Source: Candidatus Omnitrophota bacterium
GTDB taxonomy: Bacteria > Omnitrophota > Koll11 > Zapsychrales > Zapsychraceae
Assembly: GCA_023140095.1 (NCBI GenBank)
Contig: JAGLMJ010000028.1
Location: 1-12,336, forward strand
Reading direction: 5' to 3'
Length of the DNA: 12,336 nt
The notes beneath the pieces were generated by a model. That model was not told where the DNA came from, did not search any database, and worked only from the letters and a program-made list of their open reading frames with translations. The position numbers and the translations under genes were made by a program. Shown here piece after piece: positions 1 to 7,080 of this stretch (position 1 is its first letter; the number at the start of each line of letters is the position of its first letter).

Positions 1-627
1 CTTCACATAGGGAACTAATTGTTCAGCCATTTCTCGGTAAGTCAAAAAGCCTTCAGGCCCGTGACCGTTTCTTTTCCATGATCCCAGGTGAACTTCATAG
101 ACCGACATCGGCTGTTTTGTATAATCGGCATTCCGGCGCTGCTCAAACCAGGCCCCGTCATTCCATTTATATTGGGAATCATAAACTATTGAAGCCGTTT
201 GGGGCGGGCACTCGCAATGAAAAGCATAGGGATCGGCCTTTTCTTCCTTGTATCCGTTATATTTCGAGCAAATGTGATATTTGTACAAATTGCCGTTACC
301 GATGCCGGCAATGAACCCTTCCCATACCCCGGAGCTGTCCTCTCGTGGATGAAGAACATGCGCTTCCTTATCCCATCGGTTGAACTTCCCGATAACGGAA
401 ACTTTCTCCGCCGACGGGGCCCAAACCGCGAAATACGTTCCGTCAATACCGTCGTGCTGTAGGCTGTGGCTTCCCAGCTTTTCATAGATGCGATCATGCA
501 CCCCTTCCTGGAACCGCGCAATATCGTCGTCAGAAAAATAACCCGGACAGACCGTCGTCATCAGGTTCTTCGCCCTTTTATCGTTTGTTTTCTTACTTTG
601 ATTCGCAGATTTCTCAACCGCTTTCAT
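1..627 (-). CDS. glgB: 1,4-alpha-glucan branching enzyme GlgB, N-terminal part (truncated by window edge)
   Basis: GlgB makes alpha-1,6 branches in glycogen by moving alpha-1,4 glucan segments. Only the first 209 codons are present; the catalytic GH13 barrel lies beyond position 1. A lysine-rich leader (residues 1-20) is followed by YFSDDDIARFQEG and DRIYEKLGSH (about 30-54), the usual opening of GlgB. Then comes a CBM48 domain (about 62-150) with TYFAVWAPSAEKVSVIGKFN. PMSVYEVHLGSWKR and LTYREMAEQLVPYVK near the edge are typical of the linker into the barrel. The extra N1 domain found in the longest GlgB forms is absent. The ATG at 627 has GAGGG (637-641) nine bases upstream. It lies 17 bases after the permease stop, so the two are probably co-transcribed. 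The family call is firm. Confidence 0.93.
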   Translation of the reverse strand, partial: MKAVEKSANQSKKTNDKRAKNLMTTVCPGYFSDDDIARFQEGVHDRIYEKLGSHSLQHDGIDGTYFAVWAPSAEKVSVIGKFNRWDKEAHVLHPREDSSGVWEGFIAGIGNGNLYKYHICSKYNGYKEEKADPYAFHCECPPQTASIVYDSQYKWNDGAWFEQRRNADYTKQPMSVYEVHLGSWKRNGHGPEGFLTYREMAEQLVPYVK

Positions 628-640
628 GGCTTTATGCCCT

Positions 641-652
641 CACATTAATGTG
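641..652. repeat. Perfect 12-bp palindrome CACATTAATGTG at the permease/glgB junction
   Basis: CACATTAATGTG equals its own reverse complement. It contains the permease stop codon (645-647) and touches the glgB ribosome binding site (637-641). It could be an operator half-site, a small mRNA structure affecting glgB translation, or chance. No second copy was noticed in the window. Confidence 0.4.
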
Positions 653-1562
653 TTAATAAAAACATATCATAGATCAAACCGTAGATCAGGGATAACGAAC
701 AAATCATACCCAAATAGACAAGAAGAATGCGCAGCCCAAAATCTTTTTTAATGACAAGAATCGTCCCATAACTCGTAATGGGGCCGACCAAAAGATAACA
801 CAACGCCTGGCCGTGGCTCATGCCACTTTCCATAAACGCGTCCGCCATAGGAACACTGGCCGTCGAGCAGACATACGTTACCAAACCGATGATCAAAACA
901 AAGACATATCCGAACAGGCCCGTTAAATATTCACTGATCACATGCTGGATCGGTTCAAAAACTGTAATGAAACTGGCGATGGCGATGCCAAGAATGATTT
1001 CCAATCCTATTTCTTTCGGCAATGTCACAAACGCGTAAGTGACCGCTTCTTTGGCCTTTTGCCCGACGGACATATCTGAACTCCGAACAGGAGTTGTTCC
1101 CGAATGGCAACAGAAGTCAGCGCCATCGTTATGTTCAATATCATCTTCCTTCAGCTTTATGCCATTGGTCACGGTCCCCAGCAAGACTGCCATGACAATA
1201 ACCCCAATGAAAATAATTGCCGTGAAAGTCAACCCGAGCAACTTCCAGCAAACGATCAATGCGGAGATCGATGTTGCGGGCGTCGCCACCATGAAAGCTA
1301 AGACCGCCCCTAATGTCGCCCCTTTGCGGCGGAGGGTCAAGGCGATCGGCAGCGAGCCGATGCAGCAGACCGGAAGCAAGGTCCCAATGACCGATGAAAT
1401 CAAAATAGGCCGTAACCCCTTTTCGCCAAGATGTTTCTCAACGATGCTCGTAGGGATAAATTTGAAAAAGAACCCGCTGATCAAAAAGCCGATCACTAAT
1501 GTCAGCCATAATTCCCGCCAATACATCAAAAAAACTTGAACAAATTCATGCGTAAATTCCAC
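645..1562 (-). CDS. Predicted permease of the DUF318/ArsP family (PF03773-like)
   Basis: This is a polytopic inner-membrane protein of about 305 residues with roughly eight hydrophobic segments in two halves separated by a hydrophilic loop. Each half carries a family-type motif: LLPVCCIGSLPIALTLRRKG with VATPATS after it, and TYVCSTASVPMADAF with LLVGPITSYGT after it. Relatives include ArsP, which exports trivalent organoarsenicals, and permeases linked to metals or thiols. The substrate here cannot be read from sequence. The central loop has an FCCH cluster (about residues 150-153 from the GTG start) that could bind a soft metal; this is inference. I chose the GTG at 1562 because GGGGAG (1570-1575) lies seven bases upstream. 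The frame is open to a TTG at 1577 that has no clear ribosome binding site. It follows the CNNM-type gene closely and leads into glgB. No arsenic genes are nearby. Confidence 0.82.
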   Translation of the reverse strand: MEFTHEFVQVFLMYWRELWLTLVIGFLISGFFFKFIPTSIVEKHLGEKGLRPILISSVIGTLLPVCCIGSLPIALTLRRKGATLGAVLAFMVATPATSISALIVCWKLLGLTFTAIIFIGVIVMAVLLGTVTNGIKLKEDDIEHNDGADFCCHSGTTPVRSSDMSVGQKAKEAVTYAFVTLPKEIGLEIILGIAIASFITVFEPIQHVISEYLTGLFGYVFVLIIGLVTYVCSTASVPMADAFMESGMSHGQALCYLLVGPITSYGTILVIKKDFGLRILLVYLGMICSLSLIYGLIYDMFLLTH

Positions 1563-1569
1563 GTCGCTG

Positions 1570-1575
1570 CTCCCC
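1570..1575 (-). promoter_or_regulatory. Ribosome binding site deciding the permease start
   Basis: GGGGAG on the minus strand lies seven bases before the GTG at 1562. It lies inside the reading frame that would start at the TTG at 1577, which favours the shorter protein. Confidence 0.5.
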
Positions 1576-1592
1576 AAGCCTAAACGTTTATG

Positions 1593-2630
1593 TTACGTTG
1601 AACCGACATCACCCAGACCAGGCGCATCTTCATCAAAAACGGTTTTCACTTTAGGTTTAATGACATCCTTTTCATCGTAGATCTCGCCGAATAACTCTTC
1701 GAGGACATCTTCCATCGTCACAAGGCCGACATCCTTCCCTTTTGAATCCTGAACAATGAACAGGTGCTGGTGATAAGCCTGGAATTTTTCAAGAAGAGTA
1801 TCCGCTTTGGTGAACCAATTCACAAAGATCGGTTCTCGCATAAAATCCCGCACATGCGCCTGATAATTATCTTTGGCAATCTCGCGCAAAAGAATCCGGT
1901 GCTGCACGGTACCGACAATATCCAGAGGATCTTTATCATAAATCACAATACGGCTGAAACGGGAGTTAATGATATCATCTTTGACATCCGCCAGCGTCTT
2001 ATGCGCGGGCAAGGCATAGATCTGGTCCATGGGCTTCATGATCTGAATGGCGCGGACATCATTCAGTTTAAAGACGCGGTTACATAACACCTCTTCATCC
2101 ATCTCCACGGTTCCCTCTGCCCGGGCCAATTTCAACATCATCCGGATCTCTTCTTCCGTTACGCGGGGAAGCTTGCGGTCGGAAACAAAGGGTTTAGTCA
2201 TTTGGATAATGAGAACCACGAGCGGACGGAATAGCCATAACAATACCCGCAGAGGCCTCGCAAAGAACAACGACAGGGAAACTTTATAGCGCTCTCCAAT
2301 GGTTTTAGGAATGATCTCAGAGACAACAATAATACTAAAGGTGAGAACCGTTGAAGCGACTCCGAGCCATTGATTCCCAAAACGAACGGCAATCTGCTGC
2401 CCGACAAAGATCGAACCCACAATATTGATCGCATTATTCACAATGACGATCGATGCAATGGCATACGTGATATTCTCCTTGATATACAGGAGATCTCTGG
2501 AATGCCGCCGCTTCTCTTCATGCAGGATCCTCGCCCGAACAAGCGGAAGACTAAGGACCGCTGCCTCAGACATCGAACAAAGGCCGGAAAAAACAATAAT
2601 ACTCACAAATAAAATTAAAACAGCAATCAT
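1593..2630 (-). CDS. CNNM/CorC-type DUF21 membrane protein with CBS pair
   Basis: This is a membrane protein of the CNNM/CorC (HlyC/CorC, MpfA) family, whose members export Mg2+ or support divalent-cation balance. The DUF21 domain spans about residues 1-150. Family landmarks are FSGLCSMSEAAVLSL (14-28), NNAIN (65-69) and SEIIPK (104-109). A CBS pair follows (about 193-317), ending in GLVTMEDVLEELFGEI; in relatives this pair senses ATP-Mg. The protein stops about 25 residues later, so the C-terminal CorC/HlyC transporter-associated domain of many relatives is missing. At 345 residues it is a short form. The ATG at 2630 is the first in frame but has only a poor ribosome binding site. It is probably the first gene of the unit running into the permease and glgB, from a promoter at 2691-2718. 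Cation specificity is not visible. Confidence 0.88.
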   Translation of the reverse strand: MIAVLILFVSIIVFSGLCSMSEAAVLSLPLVRARILHEEKRRHSRDLLYIKENITYAIASIVIVNNAINIVGSIFVGQQIAVRFGNQWLGVASTVLTFSIIVVSEIIPKTIGERYKVSLSLFFARPLRVLLWLFRPLVVLIIQMTKPFVSDRKLPRVTEEEIRMMLKLARAEGTVEMDEEVLCNRVFKLNDVRAIQIMKPMDQIYALPAHKTLADVKDDIINSRFSRIVIYDKDPLDIVGTVQHRILLREIAKDNYQAHVRDFMREPIFVNWFTKADTLLEKFQAYHQHLFIVQDSKGKDVGLVTMEDVLEELFGEIYDEKDVIKPKVKTVFDEDAPGLGDVGST

Positions 2631-2690
2631 GTGTTTATAAAGAGATTTTAATACTAATAGATTAATACATATATCTCATTTCGAAAAACC

Positions 2691-2718
2691 ATTATATATG
2701 TTTTAGGATGAATTGCAA
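2691..2718 (-). promoter_or_regulatory. Candidate sigma70-type promoter for the CNNM-permease-glgB unit
   Basis: On the minus strand, TTGCAA (2713-2718) and a perfect TATAAT (2691-2696) are 16 bases apart. This puts the start point near 2685 and leaves a leader of about 55 bases. The surrounding gap (2631-2767) is AT-rich and holds nothing else I can name. Confidence 0.55.
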
Positions 2719-2767
2719 AAGAATTCGTGTTTTGAGAAAAAGCTGGAAAGTGCTGAAAATCGGGGAT

Positions 2768-3136
2768 TTAAGAAATTTTTATGTCCTTGATGATCACATC
2801 TTCAGGTCTGATGTCAGGTGATAGCCTCTGGAAGTAGTATCCCTGGCCGGTATCAACGTCCAACTCCCTGACAATCTCAAAATCCTTCATTGTTTCAATT
2901 CCCTCTGCGATCGAGAAAATCTTATTTTCCTTACAGAAAGAAACAATAAATCTCACAATACTGCGCCGGAAGGAGTCGTTCTCCAATTGACTGACAATGT
3001 GGCGATCGATCTTAACCGCCTCGGGCCGTGTCTCGACAATAGATTCTAAACTCGCATATCCTCCTCCGACATCATCAACGGCGAATTTGAATCCATAATC
3101 CCGGTAGGCCTGCAAATGTTCATAAAAGGCCTCGAA
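2768..3136 (-). pseudogene. EAL-domain remnant (C-terminal half of a c-di-GMP phosphodiesterase)
   Basis: Full EAL domains are about 240 residues and hydrolyse c-di-GMP. Only the second half is here, about 120 residues. Recognisable pieces are GFKFAVDDVGGGYASL (the DDFGTGYSSL motif), AVKIDR, IAEGIET and DTGQGYYFQRLSP. The first half is gone, including the ExL signature and the metal-binding Asn and Glu, so it cannot be an active phosphodiesterase. Homology appears to begin around FEAFYEHLQAY. The frame is open to 3157, where a TAA blocks it, and the only usual start is a TTG at 3113-3115. I saw no N-terminal EAL sequence in other frames before folA. A surviving small c-di-GMP-binding protein is possible, but the missing residues argue for a relic. 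Confidence 0.72.
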
Positions 3137-3206
3137 ATAAGGAACTAAAATGGAATATTATCCAAAACTTAACGCTTAAGATGAAGATATCTATACAAAC
3201 ACGGAA

Positions 3207-3758
3207 TCAAGATGCTGATCCGTTTTTTCGCCTGTACTCTTCAAAGTGGTAGGTAACCAAACCTTCCTTGCATTCATCGAAGGTCTGGATAGATTCGAAC
3301 ATATCGGTAAACAGCGGAAAAAAAGTGTCACAATCAAAATCGTTATGAATGTGAGTCACATAAAGCTTCTCGCATTCCTGGTACTTTACGGCTTCTTCAT
3401 AAACCTGCTGCCCGCCGATCACAAAAATGGTCTCAATAATGTTCTTGAGCTTTTCATTATTGGACATCTTAAGAACCTGGTCAAAACTGTCGGCCTTCAA
3501 TACGCCTTCGGGTAACTGCAAGCCTGTATTCTTCGTCAAGACAATGTTTGTTCGCTCCGGAAGAGGCCGGTATTCTTGAGGAATGGAATCCCAGGTCTTC
3601 CTCCCCATGACAACAACATTTTTCTTCTTTGGGGAACGCGTATCCGTGGTAATTTCGCGAAAATGCATGATCTCTCCGGTCAAATCCCACGGAAGCGCAT
3701 CATCTTTTCCTATGCCGTTCTTTGTGTCGATCGCAACAACGATATTAAGTGGAATCAT
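3207..3758 (-). CDS. folA: Dihydrofolate reductase (eukaryote-like form)
   Basis: It reduces dihydrofolate to tetrahydrofolate with NADPH, for thymidylate, purine and formyl-Met supply. The active-site segment NGIGKDDALPW (14-24) is followed by Glu29 in GEIMHF, at the place of E. coli Asp27 and vertebrate Glu30. NADPH-binding parts are VVVMGRKTWDSIP and VIGGQQVYEEA; the C-terminal part has KLYVTHIHNDFDCDTFFP. At 183 residues it is longer than typical bacterial enzymes (about 160). It shares features with animal and plant enzymes: a TT-plus-SPKKKNV insertion before VVMGRKTW, the string SIPQEYRPLPERTNIVLT, and DFDCDTFFP near the end. There is no thymidylate synthase next to it. The ATG at 3758 has a weak ribosome binding site; a TATAAT lies 42 bases upstream. 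Function is firm; the origin is open. Confidence 0.95.
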   Translation of the reverse strand: MIPLNIVVAIDTKNGIGKDDALPWDLTGEIMHFREITTDTRSPKKKNVVVMGRKTWDSIPQEYRPLPERTNIVLTKNTGLQLPEGVLKADSFDQVLKMSNNEKLKNIIETIFVIGGQQVYEEAVKYQECEKLYVTHIHNDFDCDTFFPLFTDMFESIQTFDECKEGLVTYHFEEYRRKNGSAS

Positions 3759-3799
3759 AATTACAATTTAATCAACTCGACCGCTTTTATTTTTATGCT

Positions 3800-3805
3800 A
3801 TTATA
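3800..3805 (-). promoter_or_regulatory. Candidate -10 box for folA
   Basis: A perfect TATAAT on the minus strand, in TGCGGTATAATAGC, would give a start point near 3793 and a leader of about 35 bases. No good -35 hexamer sits 16-18 bases upstream. The rest of the 142-base gap (3759-3900) holds a weak hairpin at 3852-3870 and nothing coding. Confidence 0.4.
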
Positions 3806-3900
3806 CCGCAATTGGGAATTTAATGAAAGGGGCATGTTCGTAGGCGGGAATTCCGGAAAAACACTCCGGATATTTGCATTCAAAGTCTGTCCCAATTAAG

Positions 3901-5928
3901 TTACAGTTGCCACATTTTTTTCTTATACTCTTGCATCATTCGCTGGGTATTGAAAAAAGCGCTGCGCCCGACACAATGGATCATCTTGTCGATCCAGGGG
4001 CTTTGAACATCAACCTTTCCTTCCCGGCAGGTCTGATAATACAATTGCGCGACCTCATTTAACACGCCGTAAAGCTCATGGGAATCTTCATCCAGTCTCA
4101 ACACCATCTCTTGACCGATCTGAGACCCGGAATGCCGATAACCAAAGATCCAGCCGATATCGTCGTGCTCCGCTTCGACCACCCATCCGTCGAGAGTGCT
4201 GACCTGAACAACACCGTTTAAGATCGCCTTCATGCCGCTTGTTCCCGAAGCTTCAAAAGGCGGCAGCGGATTGTTGAGCCAAACATCGACGGAATTCGTC
4301 AAAAGTTTACCGAAGTACGTATCATAATTCTCCAGGATAAGCACCTTGATCACTTCGCGGTGCTCATTGAGCTGGTCGATATGGTCGAGGATCTCCTCGA
4401 TATGCGCCGATCCGATATCATCATTCGGATGGGCCTTTCCCGCCAAAACGATCTGTAACGGCCCAACCTCATAGGCGATCCTTAAGATCTGCTCGACATT
4501 ATGAAAAATCAACGCGGGCCGCTTGTACCCGGCGATCCGCCGTGCCCAGCCGATGGTCAGAACATCCTCTTTTAAGCCCCAGCGCCCGAGCGTTTCGACC
4601 AGGCCCTTTTTATTTGCCTGGTGCGCCGCGAAAATATCATTCCGGAATTGAGGGTCACTTTTCAGCTCAATTATTTTCTTCAGGTTTCCGGGATGCCTTC
4701 TCCAATCGCCCAGCGTCGACGCATACCGGTCAAACAGGTCGCTGAAAGCCCCGGACAGCCACGTGTGCATATGAACGCCATTGGTGATCGAACAGATCTT
4801 CGAGGCGAAATTCGGGAATTGCAACCGCGTGATCTCTCCGTGCTTGACGGCAACCGCGTTAACTTTTTGGCAATTATTCAGGCACATGTAGGTTAAATTA
4901 ATTTGATCAGAGTCCTCTGATTCTTTTCCTAAAGCGCAAGCCGCTTGAACATAGTCGTCATTCAATATGCGCGTGATATCGTCAATGGAAAAGCGGTCAT
5001 GTCCGGCGGCGACCGGCGTGTGGCACGTGTAGGCGAATTGTTCCTGATATTTCTTGAACTCATCCTTTTTGTCCAAGTGAATATATTTTTCCGCCAGCGC
5101 AAATGCCGCGTGGCCTTCATTGAGATGATACCGGTCGATGCCGTAGCCGAGGCTCTCCAATGCCCTTACGCCGCCGACACCCAAAATAAGGCGCTGATAG
5201 ATCTTCCACCAGACGTCGTCGCTGCGGTACAACTGGTCGGTTAATTTCCGGAATGAAGGATGGTTTCTCTCTAGATTGGAGTCGAGCAGGATGATCGGAC
5301 AGGCGTGGCCTTGATCGTAGCTATACACATAATACTTCCACAGGCGAAGATGGACCGGGCCTTCCTTCGTTTCGATCGTTACAATATTTTTCAACGGGAC
5401 CAACCCGGGATAGGTCGACGGGTCCCACGTCAATTCCTCGGGGACCTGTCCGTGCTTGTACCAAAAGTTCTGCTTGAAATACCCTTTATTCCAGAGAATG
5501 CCGACTCCCGCGACAGGACATCCGATGTCCGCCGAGCTTTTGATCGCATCACCGGCGAGAACCCCTAATCCCCCGCCGTAGATCGGGATATCGAGCATCT
5601 TGTCCGTCTTGACCTTAAAAAGGTAATCGCATAACCAGTAATTGGAAAATACTTCGTGCGTGTAGAATTGATTTTTCTCCGACATGAGCCGCGTCTGCCG
5701 GAAGGAATTGTAGATGCTTGGGGCAATGCCGAATTCCATTGAGAAATACGCGACACTTTTTTCCTTGCGGGAAAGTAACGATCTCTCAATGTTTAAGATC
5801 GTCTCGAGAGGAAACCCGAAGAAATGTTCCCGGTCGATATCTGTTTTGTAATGTTCGTCAAAACCTTCGATCGTTGCGACGAAATCCTTATAACTAAAAG
5901 AAGTTGCTTCTTCAATCGTGCGGCTCAA
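3901..5928 (-). CDS. glgP: Alpha-glucan (glycogen/maltodextrin) phosphorylase, GT35
   Basis: It releases glucose-1-phosphate from alpha-1,4 glucans using phosphate and PLP. The 675-residue protein fits the divergent bacterial class of GT35, not the long muscle/E. coli form. Motifs in order are VAYFSMEFGI (59-68), IYGGGLGVLAGD (116-127), HLNEGHAAF (268-276), CHTPVAAGHD (302-311), ITNGVHMHTW (381-390), WARRIAGYKRP (461-471), LAGKAHPNDD (495-504) and EASGTSGMKAILNG (559-572). Lys567 in the last is the expected PLP Schiff-base lysine. About 40 residues (69-115) are inserted between SMEFGI and IYGGGLG compared with simpler relatives. The start is TTG at 5928, supported by AAGGAG seven bases upstream (5936-5941). 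It appears to be its own transcription unit, with promoter candidates in the gap before it. glgB is 3.3 kb downstream on the same strand. Confidence 0.93.
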   Translation of the reverse strand: MSRTIEEATSFSYKDFVATIEGFDEHYKTDIDREHFFGFPLETILNIERSLLSRKEKSVAYFSMEFGIAPSIYNSFRQTRLMSEKNQFYTHEVFSNYWLCDYLFKVKTDKMLDIPIYGGGLGVLAGDAIKSSADIGCPVAGVGILWNKGYFKQNFWYKHGQVPEELTWDPSTYPGLVPLKNIVTIETKEGPVHLRLWKYYVYSYDQGHACPIILLDSNLERNHPSFRKLTDQLYRSDDVWWKIYQRLILGVGGVRALESLGYGIDRYHLNEGHAAFALAEKYIHLDKKDEFKKYQEQFAYTCHTPVAAGHDRFSIDDITRILNDDYVQAACALGKESEDSDQINLTYMCLNNCQKVNAVAVKHGEITRLQFPNFASKICSITNGVHMHTWLSGAFSDLFDRYASTLGDWRRHPGNLKKIIELKSDPQFRNDIFAAHQANKKGLVETLGRWGLKEDVLTIGWARRIAGYKRPALIFHNVEQILRIAYEVGPLQIVLAGKAHPNDDIGSAHIEEILDHIDQLNEHREVIKVLILENYDTYFGKLLTNSVDVWLNNPLPPFEASGTSGMKAILNGVVQVSTLDGWVVEAEHDDIGWIFGYRHSGSQIGQEMVLRLDEDSHELYGVLNEVAQLYYQTCREGKVDVQSPWIDKMIHCVGRSAFFNTQRMMQEYKKKMWQL

Positions 5929-5935
5929 ATGACGG

Positions 5936-5941
5936 CTCCTT
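5936..5941 (-). promoter_or_regulatory. Ribosome binding site supporting the TTG start of glgP
   Basis: AAGGAG on the minus strand sits seven bases before the TTG at 5928. This is the best initiation signal in this frame upstream of the conserved region. Confidence 0.6.
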
Positions 5942-5961
5942 GATGATCTTAAATGCGGGTC

Positions 5962-5995
5962 GATATAATGGACGATAAACCGGAGCCATTATATC
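5962..5995. repeat. Perfect 10-bp inverted repeat carrying a TATAAT box, upstream of glgP
   Basis: GATATAATGG (5962-5971) and CCATTATATC (5986-5995) are exact reverse complements, 14 bases apart. Each arm contains TATAAT, one facing each way. The minus-strand copy (5988-5993) is suitably placed to be the -10 box of glgP, with a start point near 5981. No strong -35 was found. The arrangement could be an operator over the promoter or a hairpin after apbE. The arms are AT-rich with no U-run following, which makes an intrinsic terminator less likely. Confidence 0.5.
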
Positions 5996-6001
5996 AAAAG
6001 T

Positions 6002-7057
6002 TCACTTTTTATATTTATATTTCTTGTATTCTTCGCTCTCGAATTTCTTGATAGCGCATGATTTTTGTTTCGAAATAATGAGGCTCGCGTGCGGCGCTTT
6101 TAGGGCATTGATCTGTTTGGTCCCCGGACCGCCGCCAAGCACGCACAGCGCTGTCGCTAAAGCATCGGCCTCCATTGCGCTGGGGGCAATGACCGTGGCG
6201 CTAATAACACCCTTTTGCGGATACCCGGTAAGGGGGTTGATAATGTGGGACCATTTTTGGCCCTCAATAAGATAATGCTGCTCATAATCCCCGGAGGTCA
6301 CGACCGCCCGGTCCTCGACCTCGACGATGTCGATCGTTTTAGATCTGTCCCTAGGGTCACGGATGCCGATCCGCCAAGGCTCCCCGGCACAATTTTTTCC
6401 TCCGACATAAATATCGCCGCCGGCGTCAATAAAAAAACTTGTTATCCCGTGTTTCCGGAAAATCCGCGCCGCCTCATCAACGGCATAGCCTTTGGCGATA
6501 CCGCCTAAGTCGATCTTTGCCCATTTTTTCAAAAGCCTGACGTGATGATTGCCAAGCAATTGGATGTGTTCATAATCAACCAAAAATTGAACTTTCATGA
6601 CCATCGTCTCGCTTGGAAGAATATTGTTGCGCTCGGCTTTGCGCCACAGGTTCATCAATGGCTTAACCGTGATATCAAAGGCCCCCTTTGTCGAACGCGC
6701 GAGATCAATGGATTCGCGAAGCACATGATAGGTGTCCGGCGCAATGAGAATCGCTTCAAGGCCTGATTTATTGATCTTGGCAATGTCGCTGGACTCGTCC
6801 GCAACATTCATCCTCCAAGAGATTGTTTCCAGCCGTTCCCAAATATCGTTGTAAGCGCTCTCAATTTCTGAAATGTCTGCTTGATTGCGACAAACATCCA
6901 TTTGGACGACCGTGCCCATCAGCATTTTGGTCTCGCTGTACTTCTTTTGCCGCAGGACCACCTTCTTTACATCGCATCCTAGTTGAACAAACGAAATGTT
7001 CAAAACAACGACCAACAGCCATATGCCTTTGACATTCTCTTTACACTTGATCATCAT
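6002..7057 (-). CDS. apbE: FAD:protein FMN transferase (ApbE family), possibly a lipoprotein
   Basis: ApbE uses FAD to attach FMN covalently to Thr/Ser of target flavoproteins such as the Nqr and Rnf subunits, on the outer face of the inner membrane. Family motifs in order are MGTVVQMDV (47-55), GAFDITVKPLMNLW (125-138), KIDLGGIAKGYAVD (181-194), DAGGDIYVGG (211-220), VTSGDYEQ (253-260), HIINPLTGYP (271-280) and ADALATAL (297-304, metal site). Residues 10-27 form a hydrophobic export segment ending QLGC, so Cys28 may be lipidated; Gln at -3 is unusual for a lipobox. The C-terminus is a charged tail rich in Lys, Tyr and Glu. The ATG at 7057 has GGAGG (7066-7070) eight bases upstream. No nqr or rnf gene or other obvious target lies in the window, so the substrate is elsewhere. 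Confidence 0.93.
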   Translation of the reverse strand: MMIKCKENVKGIWLLVVVLNISFVQLGCDVKKVVLRQKKYSETKMLMGTVVQMDVCRNQADISEIESAYNDIWERLETISWRMNVADESSDIAKINKSGLEAILIAPDTYHVLRESIDLARSTKGAFDITVKPLMNLWRKAERNNILPSETMVMKVQFLVDYEHIQLLGNHHVRLLKKWAKIDLGGIAKGYAVDEAARIFRKHGITSFFIDAGGDIYVGGKNCAGEPWRIGIRDPRDRSKTIDIVEVEDRAVVTSGDYEQHYLIEGQKWSHIINPLTGYPQKGVISATVIAPSAMEADALATALCVLGGGPGTKQINALKAPHASLIISKQKSCAIKKFESEEYKKYKYKK

Positions 7058-7080
7058 CGCTTTGACCTCCCCATAACTAC

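Noticed and set aside
186..521. Minus-strand frame of 111 codons inside glgB
   Set aside because: It is an out-of-frame shadow; the frame starting at 627 gives an unmistakable GlgB N-terminus across the same bases.
1039..1539. Long plus-strand open frame (166 codons)
   Set aside because: It lies wholly antisense to the DUF318-type permease and has no family-like sequence or ribosome binding site.
3852..3870. Hairpin of two TCCGGA copies after glgP as a terminator
   Set aside because: The stem is only six base pairs with a seven-base loop, and no U-run follows on the minus strand.
3901..7057. glgP, apbE and neighbours as one functional system
   Set aside because: The 73-base gap has promoter candidates and there is no known link between ApbE and phosphorylase; shared strand alone is not evidence.
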